Assembly (NCBI GenBank): GCA_020199775.1
Contig: JAIVJZ010000002.1
Location: 124,001-188,000, forward strand
Source of the DNA: Acidobacteriota bacterium
Lineage (GTDB): Bacteria; Acidobacteriota; Blastocatellia; Pyrinomonadales; Pyrinomonadaceae
DNA: 64,000 nt
Direction: 5' to 3'
Positions 1 to 10,979 of this stretch are shown piece by piece. The stretch's first letter is position 1. Each line of letters opens with the position of its first letter. The notes below the pieces were generated by a model. It ran no database searches. It saw only the letters and a list, made by a program, of their open reading frames with translations, and was not told the DNA's origin. The position numbers and the translations under genes were made by a program.

Positions 1-188
1 CGGAAGCGCGCCGGCGCGGCGCGTTGACGGTGGCGGTCGTCGGACAGGCGGGACTCGTGGGCGGCGCGGCCGATCACGTACTGGCCGTGCCGAGCGACCG
101 GACGGCGCACGTGCAGGAAGTCCACCTGATGCTCCTGCACGTCTGGTGCAGTTACATCGACGAGGCTTTAGGACAAGTCGAAACATAG
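1..188 (+). CDS. SIS-domain phosphosugar isomerase, GmhA/DiaA-like (C-terminal part)
   Basis: This is the last 61 codons of a gene that enters from the left edge; the frame starts at base 3 and stops with TAG at 186-188. The segment reads like the end of a sedoheptulose-7-phosphate isomerase: a strand (LTVAVVGQAG), a hydrophobic core (ADHVLAVPS), then the helix HVQEVHLMLLHVWCSYID, matching the GmhA/DiaA pattern of an I/VQEVHxxxxH helix that closes the active site. GmhA makes the heptose phosphate used in LPS inner-core synthesis, while DiaA relatives bind DnaA. Too little is visible to separate the two. LPS genes at the other end of the window (kdsD, lpxC) agree with a GmhA role. Confidence 0.7.
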   Translation, partial: EARRRGALTVAVVGQAGLVGGAADHVLAVPSDRTAHVQEVHLMLLHVWCSYIDEALGQVET

Positions 189-347
189 ACGGGTTGCGGA
201 GAGGGACAGCACGGCGGGCAGGTCAAATTCGCTCTCCCACTCGTCCGCCGAAGAAGGATGAATTGACAGCCCGGCGAAGATAGCCTAAAACTTCAGCGGC
301 CTCCGCCGTCGCTTCCGGGGTTTCATCCGACTTACTGACTGTCAATT

Positions 348-3995
<3,648 letters not shown>

Positions 3996-4058
3996 ACGCG
4001 GCCGCTTGAAATCCGCGCGTGCGCTTCAGGCGGGCGCGGGTCGTGTAGAGAAAATAAG

Positions 4059-4661
4059 ATGAAGAGATTTTTAATCGGCATGGCGGTCGGGATCGTCGTC
4101 GCAACAATGGTTCTGCTCCTCGTCAGGGCGATGAAAGCGAACGCCGGCTCGAACGGCGTCGGAAAGGGAACGGCAAAAACGGTGTACGACTTCACGCTTA
4201 AAAATTCAAAGGGTCAGGACGTGAAACTGGAAGAGTTTCGCGGCAAGGTAGTGATGCTCGTCAACGTGGCGAGCAAGTGCGGCTACACGCCGCAGTACGA
4301 TGGGCTGCAAAAGATTTACGAGCGTTACAAAGATCGGGGCTTCACCGTCCTCGGCTTCCCGGCCAACAACTTCGGCGCGCAGGAGCCGGGAACGAACGAG
4401 GAGATACAGGAGTTTTGCCGCATCAACTACGGTGTGACGTTCCCGGTCTTCGCGAAAATCTCCGTCAAGGGCGACGACCAGCACCCGCTCTACAAGTACC
4501 TGACGGAGCGCGAGACCAACCCGGCATTCGCGGGCGAGATCAAGTGGAACTTCAACAAGTTTCTCGTCGGCCGCGACGGCCGCATCGTCGCCCGTTTCGA
4601 TTCCGCCGACAAGCCGGAGGACGCCAAAGTCACGCAGGCCATCGAGAGTGCGCTCAAGTAA
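4059..4661 (+). CDS. Membrane-anchored glutathione peroxidase family thiol peroxidase
   Basis: 200-aa peroxidase that reduces hydroperoxides, probably with thioredoxin as electron donor. The GPx signature NVASKCGYT places the peroxidatic Cys at residue 74 (Cys, not selenocysteine). Cys120 in [12 protein letters not shown] sits where the resolving Cys of thioredoxin-dependent GPx enzymes lies. WNFNKF near the C terminus is the conserved Trp/Asn motif. The Cys often found in FPCNQF is absent (FPANNF). Unlike most GPx proteins it starts with a hydrophobic helix (residues 4-22), an uncleaved anchor or a signal peptide, so the enzyme probably faces the periplasm. It begins 63 bp after dnaE and is followed by a dispersed repeat. 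Confidence 0.92.
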   Translation: MKRFLIGMAVGIVVATMVLLLVRAMKANAGSNGVGKGTAKTVYDFTLKNSKGQDVKLEEFRGKVVMLVNVASKCGYTPQYDGLQKIYERYKDRGFTVLGFPANNFGAQEPGTNEEIQEFCRINYGVTFPVFAKISVKGDDQHPLYKYLTERETNPAFAGEIKWNFNKFLVGRDGRIVARFDSADKPEDAKVTQAIESALK

Positions 4662-4682
4662 GCCCCCGGAAGCCGTTTGCAC

Positions 4683-4774
4683 GAGTCCCGACAAGGACGA
4701 CTGCTAATAGCCCGGCGATTCATCGCCGGTAATAAGTTGAAGGACAACGTTTGAGTCCCGTGGCGACAATTGAA
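4683..4774. repeat. Dispersed palindromic repeat, copy 1 (GTCCC family)
   Basis: A 92-bp unit starts with GAGTCCCG, continues to AATAGCCCGGCG-ATTCAT-CGCCGG (an internal hairpin), then TAATAAGTTGAAG, and ends with a second GAGTCCCGTGG...ATTGAA. The same order of blocks is found at 62205-62294 and inverted at 62311-62400, so this is a family and not a chance hairpin. This copy is degenerate in its outer GTCCC/GGGAC pairs. It occupies the 288-bp gap between the gpx gene and the NiCoT-like gene; the rest of the gap shows no gene. Confidence 0.8.
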
Positions 4775-4949
4775 TCGCCGCCCCAAGTAAGAACGGCGAC
4801 CAATCAGAGCGCCTTTCGTCTTCAACTCGGCCGCCGCAAAGTTGTTTGCGGCGGCCGAGTCGTCAGTGGGTGTCGTGCGTGTTCGCTTCGACGGGCTTTG
4901 GCGCGACGCGAATCGTTGATATGCTCGTCGGCGAACAGTCGCCCGGATT

Positions 4950-5735
4950 ATGCTAGGGGAAGCCACTTCAACATCGCTCGGTGCGTTCGCGCTGCTCGGA
5001 CTCGGATTCGTGTTCGGCCTCAAGCACGCCACCGAAGTTGACCACATCGTCGCCGTCTCGGCGGTCGTCAGTGAACAGCGGAAACTCGCGCGCGCGCTCC
5101 TCGTGGGCGCGCTGTGGGGCGCGGGACACACGGCGTCGCTCGTCGTCGCGGGCGTCCTCGTGTTGGCGTTGCGCGTCGCCATCCCGGCGCGGGTCGCCGA
5201 CTGGTTGGAGTTCGGCGTCGCGTTGATGATCATCGGGCTCGGGGCGAGTGCGCTCGCGCGCGCCCTGCGGCGACGCCAGCGCGCCGACGCGCACATTCAC
5301 CGCCACCGGCACCACGACGGCCTCTCACACGTCCACGTCCACTTTCACGAACGCGGGACTGAGCACGCCGCGCACGTCGCCCCGGCGGCGGCGGCCGTCC
5401 ACACGCACGCGCTCGCGCGCGTCGGGTTCAAGCCGTTCGTCGTCGGCGCGGTTCACGGGTTGGCCGGTTCGGCCGCGCTGACGCTGCTCGTGCTCGCGCA
5501 GATCGATTCGGCCGCGCACGGGCTGCTCTATCTCGCGGTCTTCGGCCTCGGCTCGATCTCCGGCATGGTGTTGATGTCGGGACTCATCGGCCTGCCCTTC
5601 GCGCTCGCCGCGCGCCGCGTCTCCGGCCTCCACTTCGGTTTGCAGACAGCCGCCGGGGCGGTGAGCATCGTCTTCGGGCTGTGGTATGCGTATGCGACCG
5701 GCATCGCGAGCGGCCTGCTGCGCGCGATCCTGTAA
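4950..5735 (+). CDS. NiCoT/UreH-like nickel-cobalt transporter family membrane protein
   Basis: 261-aa polytopic membrane protein with about six hydrophobic segments. The first contains GLKHATEVDHIVAVS, which matches the HX4DH signature of NiCoT permeases where Ni2+ or Co2+ is bound. A second-half motif (VGAVHGLAGSAALTLLVLA) mirrors the HGLxGSAA motif of UreH/HupE-type relatives. A cytoplasmic or periplasmic loop at about residues 108-152 is very rich in His (HIHRHRHHDGLSHVHVHFHE), typical of metal-handling loops. No urease or hydrogenase genes are in the window, so the substrate metal is inferred only from the family. It is followed 60 bp later by gluconokinase with no obvious functional link. 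Confidence 0.8.
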   Translation: MLGEATSTSLGAFALLGLGFVFGLKHATEVDHIVAVSAVVSEQRKLARALLVGALWGAGHTASLVVAGVLVLALRVAIPARVADWLEFGVALMIIGLGASALARALRRRQRADAHIHRHRHHDGLSHVHVHFHERGTEHAAHVAPAAAAVHTHALARVGFKPFVVGAVHGLAGSAALTLLVLAQIDSAAHGLLYLAVFGLGSISGMVLMSGLIGLPFALAARRVSGLHFGLQTAAGAVSIVFGLWYAYATGIASGLLRAIL

Positions 5736-5795
5736 CCGGCATCAATCAAACCCGCGACGCGGCGTTGAAGCCGTCGGCGCGCGTCGGGCGTAAGA

Positions 5796-6281
5796 ATGAC
5801 GTTCATAGTTTTAATGGGGGTGGCCGGTTCGGGCAAGACGACCATCGGGCGCGCGCTCGCGGCAGAGCTCGGCTGGAAGTTTTACGACGCGGACGACTTT
5901 CACCCGCCCGCCAGCGTCGCGAAGATGGCGCGCGGCATTCCGCTGGACGACGCCGACCGCCTGCCGTGGCTGGAAAAGCTGCGCGCCCTCGTCCGCGCCT
6001 GCCTCGAACGCGGCGAGAGCGGCGTGCTCGCCTGCTCCGCGCTGAAGGCGAGCTATCGCGCCTACTTGTTGCTCGACGGGCGCGTGAAGCTCGTTTACCT
6101 CAAGGGAAGTTTCGACCTCATTCAAAAGCGTCTGGCGGATCGTCGCGGGCATTTCATGTCGGCCGCGCTGCTCGAAAGCCAGTTCGACGCGCTCGAAGAG
6201 CCGGAGAAGGAATTTCACATAGACATTTCTACAACCCCCGAAGAGATCGTGCGGGCGATCAGGCTCCGGTTCGGCGTGTAG
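5796..6281 (+). CDS. gntK: Gluconokinase (GntK type)
   Basis: 161-aa P-loop kinase that phosphorylates D-gluconate to 6-phosphogluconate with ATP. The P-loop is GVAGSGKT (residues 8-15). The family signatures FYDADDFHPPASVAKMARGIPLDDADRLPWL (read in two halves) and ACSALKASYR are nearly canonical for bacterial GntK, as is RRGHFMSAALLESQFDALEEP. Length is normal. The product would feed the pentose phosphate or Entner-Doudoroff route; the glucose dehydrogenase at 14.4 kb could supply gluconate through gluconolactone. No GntR regulator or gluconate permease is adjacent. Confidence 0.93.
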   Translation: MTFIVLMGVAGSGKTTIGRALAAELGWKFYDADDFHPPASVAKMARGIPLDDADRLPWLEKLRALVRACLERGESGVLACSALKASYRAYLLLDGRVKLVYLKGSFDLIQKRLADRRGHFMSAALLESQFDALEEPEKEFHIDISTTPEEIVRAIRLRFGV

Positions 6282-6307
6282 CGCGCGGGCGGGAACGTAT
6301 CGAGAAT

Positions 6308-6709
6308 GTGACGGAACGCGATCTGAACAAACTCTTCGCCGCGCTCGCCGAATCGTCCTTCCGGCGTCGCTTTCGCCTGCGCGGCAGAGAGCTTGAGTAC
6401 CTGCGTCGCAAAGGGCTGCCGACTATTCTGGAGCACGCCGCGGATTTTATCGAAAAGCGTTTAGCCCCGGCCGCGCCCGCCAACGACGGGCGGCAGACGC
6501 CGATGCGACATCACCCCGTCTTCATCGCGCAGCACGCGACCGCCACCTGTTGCCGCGGCTGTCTACGGAAGTGGCACGCGATCCCGAAAGGCCGCGTGCT
6601 GGAAACGACGGAGAAGCGTTATATTCTGCGAGTCATCGAAACGTGGCTGGCGCGCGAGGAGAAGTCGGATGTCGCACGAGTTGCTCAAAACTTACCCGGT
6701 GGTGATTGA
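6308..6709 (+). CDS. DUF4186 family protein
   Basis: 133-aa protein of unknown function. The core HHPVFIAQHATATCCRGCLRKWHAIPKG is the hallmark of DUF4186, with paired Cys (TCCRGC) that could hold a metal. I place the start at GTG 6308, the first in-frame start after gntK ends at 6281; the open frame extends further upstream but that part only shadows gntK. The last 41 bp overlap the start of the next gene in another frame, which suggests translational coupling. No function should be assigned. Confidence 0.78.
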   Translation: MTERDLNKLFAALAESSFRRRFRLRGRELEYLRRKGLPTILEHAADFIEKRLAPAAPANDGRQTPMRHHPVFIAQHATATCCRGCLRKWHAIPKGRVLETTEKRYILRVIETWLAREEKSDVARVAQNLPGGD

Positions 6710-7127
6710 ACTGCCCGTCGCGTGGGGCGAAATGGACGCCCTGCGCCACGTCAACAACATCGTCTACTTCCGCTATTTCGAGAGCGCGCGCATGGCCTAC
6801 TTCACACGCCTGCGTATCTGGAATTACATGAACGAGACGGGCATTGGCCCCATACTCGCTTCGACCGGGTGCAAGTTCAAACTGCCGCTCGTCTACCCCG
6901 ACACCGTCTCCGTCGGCACGAGGATTTCCGAGATCGAGGCCGACCGTTTCGTGATGAAGTACGTCGTGGTCAGCCACCAGCACGCGAAGGTGGCGGCGGA
7001 GGGCGAGGGTCTCGTCGTCTCTTACGATTATCGCGCGCTCAGGAAAGCCCCACTGCCCGACGAGATCAAAACGCGGATCGAGGCGTTGGAAAAGAGCGTC
7101 GAGAGTGGAACACCGGACGGAGGATAA
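6669..7127 (+). CDS. Acyl-CoA thioesterase, 4-hydroxybenzoyl-CoA thioesterase (YbgC/FadM) family
   Basis: 152-aa hot-dog-fold thioesterase. VAWGEMDALRHVNNIVYFRYFESARMAYF contains the family pattern (W/R-x-x-D-xx-H-VNN), with the catalytic acidic residue in the EMDALRHVNN segment. The rest follows the five-stranded hot-dog layout (CKFKLPLVYPDTVSVGTRISEIEADRFVMKY). It hydrolyses an acyl-CoA to free acid and CoA; chain preference cannot be read from the sequence. The start lies inside the end of the DUF4186 gene and its end touches the next gene, so the three are probably one transcript. Confidence 0.9.
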   Translation: MSHELLKTYPVVIELPVAWGEMDALRHVNNIVYFRYFESARMAYFTRLRIWNYMNETGIGPILASTGCKFKLPLVYPDTVSVGTRISEIEADRFVMKYVVVSHQHAKVAAEGEGLVVSYDYRALRKAPLPDEIKTRIEALEKSVESGTPDGG

Positions 7128-7128
7128 A

Positions 7129-8163
7129 ATGAACAAGCGGATCATACTCGCCAGTCGCCCGAAGGGCATGGCGTCGGTTGATAACTTCCGCGTCGTTGAC
7201 GCGGAGATGCCGCGACCGGCGGAGGGCGAAACGCTGCTCAAGACGCTCTACCTTTCGGTTGACCCGTACATGCGCGGCCGGATGAACGAAGGCAAATCTT
7301 ACGTCGAGCCGTTCGAGTTGAACGAGCCGATCACGGGGGGCGTCGTCTCGGAAGTCGTCGAATCGCGCTCGGAGAATTTTCGGGCGGGCGACATCGTCGC
7401 GGGCTATTCGGGCTGGGAGCTTTATTCGGTGGCGAAGGGCGACGCGGCGGCGACGCCCACGTCGCTCGTCAAAGTTGACCCGTCGCTCGCGCCCGTCACG
7501 ACCGCGCTCGGCATTCTGGGGATGCCGGGGCTGACCGCTTACTTCGGCCTGTCGGAGATCGGCCGTCCCGTCGCGGGCGAGACGGTCGTCGTTTCCGGCG
7601 CGGCGGGCGCGGTCGGCATGGTCGTGTGCCAGATCGCACGGATCAATGGATGCCGCGTCGTCGGCATCGCCGGTTCGGACGAGAAGAACAAATATTTGAC
7701 GGGGGAACTCGGCGTGGCGGCGGCCGTCAATTACAAAACTTCCGGCGACCTCAGGCAGTCGCTCAAGGAAGCCTGCCCGGACGGCGTTGACGTGTATTTC
7801 GATAACGTCGGCGGCCACGTCTCCGACGCCGTGATGACGCTCATCAACCGCCGCGCGCGCATCGTCATCTGCGGGCAGATTTCGCTCTACAACCTTGAGC
7901 GGCCGGACGTGGGGCCGCGCCCGCAGTTGCCCCTGCTGGTCAAGAGCGCGTCGATGCAGGGCTTCATCGTCTCCGATTACGTCGCCCGTTACCCGGAGGG
8001 CGTCGGCCGGTTGGGGCGTTGGCTGGCCGAAGGAAAACTGAAGAACGCCGAGAACATCGTCGAGGGGTTCGAGAACGCCCCGCGCGCTTTCCTCGGACTC
8101 TTCGCGGGCGAGAATACGGGCAAGCAACTCGTGCGGGTGGCCGAGCCGGGCGGCGCGAAGTAA
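7129..8163 (+). CDS. NADP-dependent MDR oxidoreductase (prostaglandin reductase/CurA-like)
   Basis: 344-aa zinc-independent medium-chain reductase, family of leukotriene B4 dehydrogenase, CurA and YncB, which reduces the C=C bond of alpha,beta-unsaturated ketones with NADPH. Marks are SVDPYMRGRMNEGKSYVEPFELNEPI at the N terminus, the Rossmann motif GAAGAVGMVVCQIARINGCRVVGIAGS and FDNVGGHVSDAVM. Cys/His ligands for zinc are absent, as expected. I take ATG 7129, which has GGAGG six bases upstream, over an in-frame GTG at 7105 that overlaps the thioesterase gene. Confidence 0.92.
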   Translation: MNKRIILASRPKGMASVDNFRVVDAEMPRPAEGETLLKTLYLSVDPYMRGRMNEGKSYVEPFELNEPITGGVVSEVVESRSENFRAGDIVAGYSGWELYSVAKGDAAATPTSLVKVDPSLAPVTTALGILGMPGLTAYFGLSEIGRPVAGETVVVSGAAGAVGMVVCQIARINGCRVVGIAGSDEKNKYLTGELGVAAAVNYKTSGDLRQSLKEACPDGVDVYFDNVGGHVSDAVMTLINRRARIVICGQISLYNLERPDVGPRPQLPLLVKSASMQGFIVSDYVARYPEGVGRLGRWLAEGKLKNAENIVEGFENAPRAFLGLFAGENTGKQLVRVAEPGGAK

Positions 8164-8210
8164 ACATAAATCGCCGCCGGGCATGTCGAGATTGAAAGGG
8201 AGCTTCATCA

Positions 8211-8567
8211 ATGATCACAGTCGCCAATCGTATCTACGTCAAACAGGAGTTTGCGGAAGCCTTCGAGCAAAGGTTTCGCGAACGCGCGGGGCTGGTGGAC
8301 AAGATGCCCGGCTTCGTTTCCAACCAGGTGCTGCGCCCCGTCAACGAGGGCGATCCCTACGTCGTCTTCACGGTTTGGAACAGCCGCGCGGACTTTCTCA
8401 ACTGGGTGCGCTCCGAGGCGTTCGTCAAGGGGCACGCGCAATCGGGCACGCTGCCGAAAGAAGCCTTCACCGGAGCGAACGTGCTGGAGATGCACGAGGT
8501 CGTACAGGATTCGTCGCGCCCCGATTTAGAGCCCGAGCCGCACGGCGGCCCGTTCAACATGCACTAG
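8211..8567 (+). CDS. Antibiotic biosynthesis monooxygenase (IsdG/HmoB-like heme-degrading) family protein
   Basis: 118-aa ferredoxin-like alpha/beta barrel protein. The start ITVANRIYVKQEFAEAFEQRFRERAGLVDKMPGFVSNQVLRP, then PYVVFTVWNSRADFLNWVRSEAFVKGHA, matches the ABM domain as found in IsdG, HmoB and MhuD. The helix with Trp (W, 64-66 region) and His (KGHA) fits heme-binding members, where His binds heme iron. Heme degradation is therefore possible, but ABM domains also serve in quinol oxidation. A good ribosome site (AAAGGGAG) precedes ATG 8211. Confidence 0.8.
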   Translation: MITVANRIYVKQEFAEAFEQRFRERAGLVDKMPGFVSNQVLRPVNEGDPYVVFTVWNSRADFLNWVRSEAFVKGHAQSGTLPKEAFTGANVLEMHEVVQDSSRPDLEPEPHGGPFNMH

Positions 8568-8623
8568 AGCGCACGCGCCGTCGTGCGCCCCGTCACCATT
8601 TCAAACGAGGGAAGAAGCAAACG

Positions 8624-9802
8624 ATGAGAGTTTCTATTCCGCGCCAGATCGCGTTGTCTCTGACGTTGACGTTGTGCCTCTTCGCGCAGAGCGGCGTCGC
8701 GCAGACCAGACCGCGTGCGCGCGATCTGGGCGTGCCGTTCGACGGCGTGCCCGGCGCGCTGAACGCCATCACGGATGTGCGCGGCGTCGAGGTCGGCTTC
8801 ACCACGCTCATCTCCGGCGAGGGGAAACTTGAGGCCGGTCGGGGGCCGGTGCGCACAGGCGTGACGGCCATCCTCCCGCAGGGGAAAAACTTTCGCGGGC
8901 GCGTCTTCGCCGCGTGGCACACGCTGAACGGCAACGGCGAGATGACCGGCACGACTTGGGTCGAGGAGTCGGGCGGACTCGGCACGCCGATCCTGATCAC
9001 GAACACGCACAGCGTCGGCGTGGCGAGAGACGCCGTCATCGAGTGGAACGCGCGGCGCGGCGCGGGCGAGGGTTATTCGGGCGACTTCAGCCTGCCGGTC
9101 GTGGCCGAGACGTGGGACGGCTTTCTCAACGACATCAACGGCTTTCACGTTAAGCGCGAGCACGTCTTTCAGGCGATTGACGGCGCGCGCGCCGGGGCGG
9201 TGGCCGAGGGCAACGTCGGCGGCGGGACGGGCATGGTGGCGCACGGCTTCAAGGGCGGCACGGGCACGTCTTCGCGCCTGCTCGTCGCGGAAGAGGGCGG
9301 CTACACGGTGGGCGTCCTCGTGCAGGCCAACTACGGGCGGCGCGATCTGCTCCGCATCGCGGGCGTCCCCGTGGGTAAAGAGATCGCCGATCTGCTGCCG
9401 CGACCCGGCACACGTAACGACGGCGCGGGCTCGATCATCGTCGTCGTCGCGACCGACGCGCCGCTGCTGCCGCACCAACTCAAGCGGCTCGTCAAGCGCG
9501 TCTCGCTCGCCGTCGGCGAGATGGGCGGCCGGGGCGAAGATTCTTCGGGCGACATCTTCATCGCCTTCTCGACCGCCAACCCCGAAGCCGGTAAGACGAG
9601 CGGCACGGCGCAACTGACGATGCTGCCGAACGAGCGGATCAACCCACTCTTCCACGCGACCGTGAGCGCGACCACCGAGGCTATCGTCAACGCGATGGTC
9701 GCCGCCGAGACGATGAAGGGCATCAACGGCAACACCGTCTACGCGCTCCCGCACGACCGCCTGCGCGAGGCTCTGAAAAAGTACGGCAGGTTGGTTAAAT
9801 GA
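8624..9802 (+). CDS. Exported P1 family peptidase (DmpA/L-aminopeptidase-D-esterase)
   Basis: 392-aa N-terminal-nucleophile hydrolase. Residues 1-25 form a signal peptide ending at AQSGVAQT. The fold signatures are ARDLGVPFDGVPGALNAITDVRGVEVGFTTL, ITNTHSVGVARDAVIEW and FNDINGFHV, then GGGTGMVAHGFKGGTGTSS. NDGAGSIIVVVATDAPLLPHQLKRLVKR contains the Gly-Ser autocleavage site of DmpA (Ser becomes the new N-terminal nucleophile). Such enzymes remove N-terminal D- or L-amino acids or beta-alanine. I chose ATG 8624, which starts the signal peptide and follows GAGGGAAG, over a longer open frame overlapping the previous gene. Confidence 0.92.
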   Translation: MRVSIPRQIALSLTLTLCLFAQSGVAQTRPRARDLGVPFDGVPGALNAITDVRGVEVGFTTLISGEGKLEAGRGPVRTGVTAILPQGKNFRGRVFAAWHTLNGNGEMTGTTWVEESGGLGTPILITNTHSVGVARDAVIEWNARRGAGEGYSGDFSLPVVAETWDGFLNDINGFHVKREHVFQAIDGARAGAVAEGNVGGGTGMVAHGFKGGTGTSSRLLVAEEGGYTVGVLVQANYGRRDLLRIAGVPVGKEIADLLPRPGTRNDGAGSIIVVVATDAPLLPHQLKRLVKRVSLAVGEMGGRGEDSSGDIFIAFSTANPEAGKTSGTAQLTMLPNERINPLFHATVSATTEAIVNAMVAAETMKGINGNTVYALPHDRLREALKKYGRLVK

Positions 9803-9810
9803 AAGAAGAG

Positions 9811-9918
9811 AACGCCGGAAGTAGAAACGAGAGAACGCGGAAGTAGAAACGCGGAACGATGAACCGGAAGCGAGTTGCCTTCAGTTCATCGTTCCGCGTT
9901 CTTACTTCCGCGTTTTTT
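9811..9918. repeat. Heptad-periodic inverted repeat H1; likely terminator
   Basis: Left arm 9834-9864 pairs with right arm 9884-9914 at 29 of 31 positions, loop 19 nt, followed by TTTTTT. The left strand shows AA dinucleotides every 7 bp (one 8-bp slip), with words such as GGAAGTA, GAAACGC, GGAACGA, TGAACCG. It ends the P1 peptidase transcript. The right arm also encodes the last codons and TAA stop of the minus-strand gene ending at 9902. Confidence 0.88.
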
Positions 9919-10966
9919 CAGATGCCGCGCCCGAATATTTTGCGATGCGTCCCTGTTCCCCGGCCGCCCATCCCGCGCCGCCCGCGCGCGCGAAACCCAC
10001 TGTGTGAAATCCTTCCGCGCCGAAACTTTGCCAACTCGCTCCTTCATCCCTCGAATAATCCGCCCCCGAAGGCCCGACCGCGACGAGGAACCCCGGCGTG
10101 CTTCCCGCGCCGCGCACGTAGGCGACGCCCGAACGATAGCCGTTGGGGCGCGCGTCGCGAATCAGCGTCCACGTCCGGCCGCCGTCGCGCGTCGTCGCCG
10201 CGTTGTTGTTCGACTCGCCCTCTTTCGTGTAATCGCCGCCGACGACTACGCCGCGCATCGCGTCGCGGAAGGCGACGGAGAAGATGCCCGCGCTCTTGCC
10301 GTGAGTGATGGGCGTCGCCGCCACAGCCCAAGTGCGCCCGCCGTCGGTCGAACGAAACACGCGCGCGCCCGGCGTGCCGCCCGTGCCGAACCATGCGTTG
10401 CGCTTGCCCTCGACGGCGATGCAAGTGCCGCTCGCGGCGAAGCCTCCCTCGCCGCTCAAGGCGGGGGGCATCCCGCCCGGCGGCGTTTCGCGCCACGTCC
10501 GGCCGCCGTCGGCAGTGGTGATGACGAGGAAACGCCCGTCCACGGGGTCGCTCATGGCGATGCCGTGGTCGCGATCCCAGAAGGCCATCGCGTCGAAGAA
10601 GGCGGCCGGGCGGCTGCTCTTGAATTGCAACTGCCAACTCGCGCCGCCGTCCGTCGTCTTATAAATCCTCGATTTCTCGCCCTCGCCGATTGAGAGCAGG
10701 TAGGCCGTGTTCGCGTCGAAGGCGTCCACGTCGCGGAAGTCGAGTTCGGCCGCGCCGGGCACGCTGCCCACCGTCCACGTCCGCCCGCCGTCAATCGTGC
10801 GCGCATACGTGCCGCGCTCGCCGCTCGCCCACGCGACCGTGCGGCTGACCGCGCTTACGCCGCGAAACCGGACTTTCGCGCCGCTCGACTGCGACTCCCA
10901 ACCGGGCGCGCCCGTGCTCTGCGCGAGAAGCAAAGATACGAAGGCGAGAATAGTTGCTTTCAACAT
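9902..10966 (-). CDS. Exported YCF48/BNR-repeat beta-propeller protein
   Basis: 354-aa exported protein. After a signal peptide (MLKATILAFVSLLLAQSTGA) come repeats of the form S/T-x-DGGRTW (TIDGGRTWTVG, TTDGGASWQL, TADGGRTWRE, STDGGRTWAV, TRDGGRTWTL, DEGASWQS), about six or seven blades. This is the YCF48/BNR propeller type seen in photosystem II stability factor homologues and sialidase-like proteins; no catalytic sialidase residues are evident. Function is not known beyond a likely extracytoplasmic binding role. It lies 13 bp downstream of the M28 peptidase on the same strand, so they are probably co-transcribed. Its final codons (T-R-K-stop) are written by hairpin H1. Confidence 0.85.
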   Translation of the reverse strand: MLKATILAFVSLLLAQSTGAPGWESQSSGAKVRFRGVSAVSRTVAWASGERGTYARTIDGGRTWTVGSVPGAAELDFRDVDAFDANTAYLLSIGEGEKSRIYKTTDGGASWQLQFKSSRPAAFFDAMAFWDRDHGIAMSDPVDGRFLVITTADGGRTWRETPPGGMPPALSGEGGFAASGTCIAVEGKRNAWFGTGGTPGARVFRSTDGGRTWAVAATPITHGKSAGIFSVAFRDAMRGVVVGGDYTKEGESNNNAATTRDGGRTWTLIRDARPNGYRSGVAYVRGAGSTPGFLVAVGPSGADYSRDEGASWQSFGAEGFHTVGFARAGGAGWAAGEQGRIAKYSGAASEKTRK

Positions 10967-10979
10967 ACGGCTGCATCTG

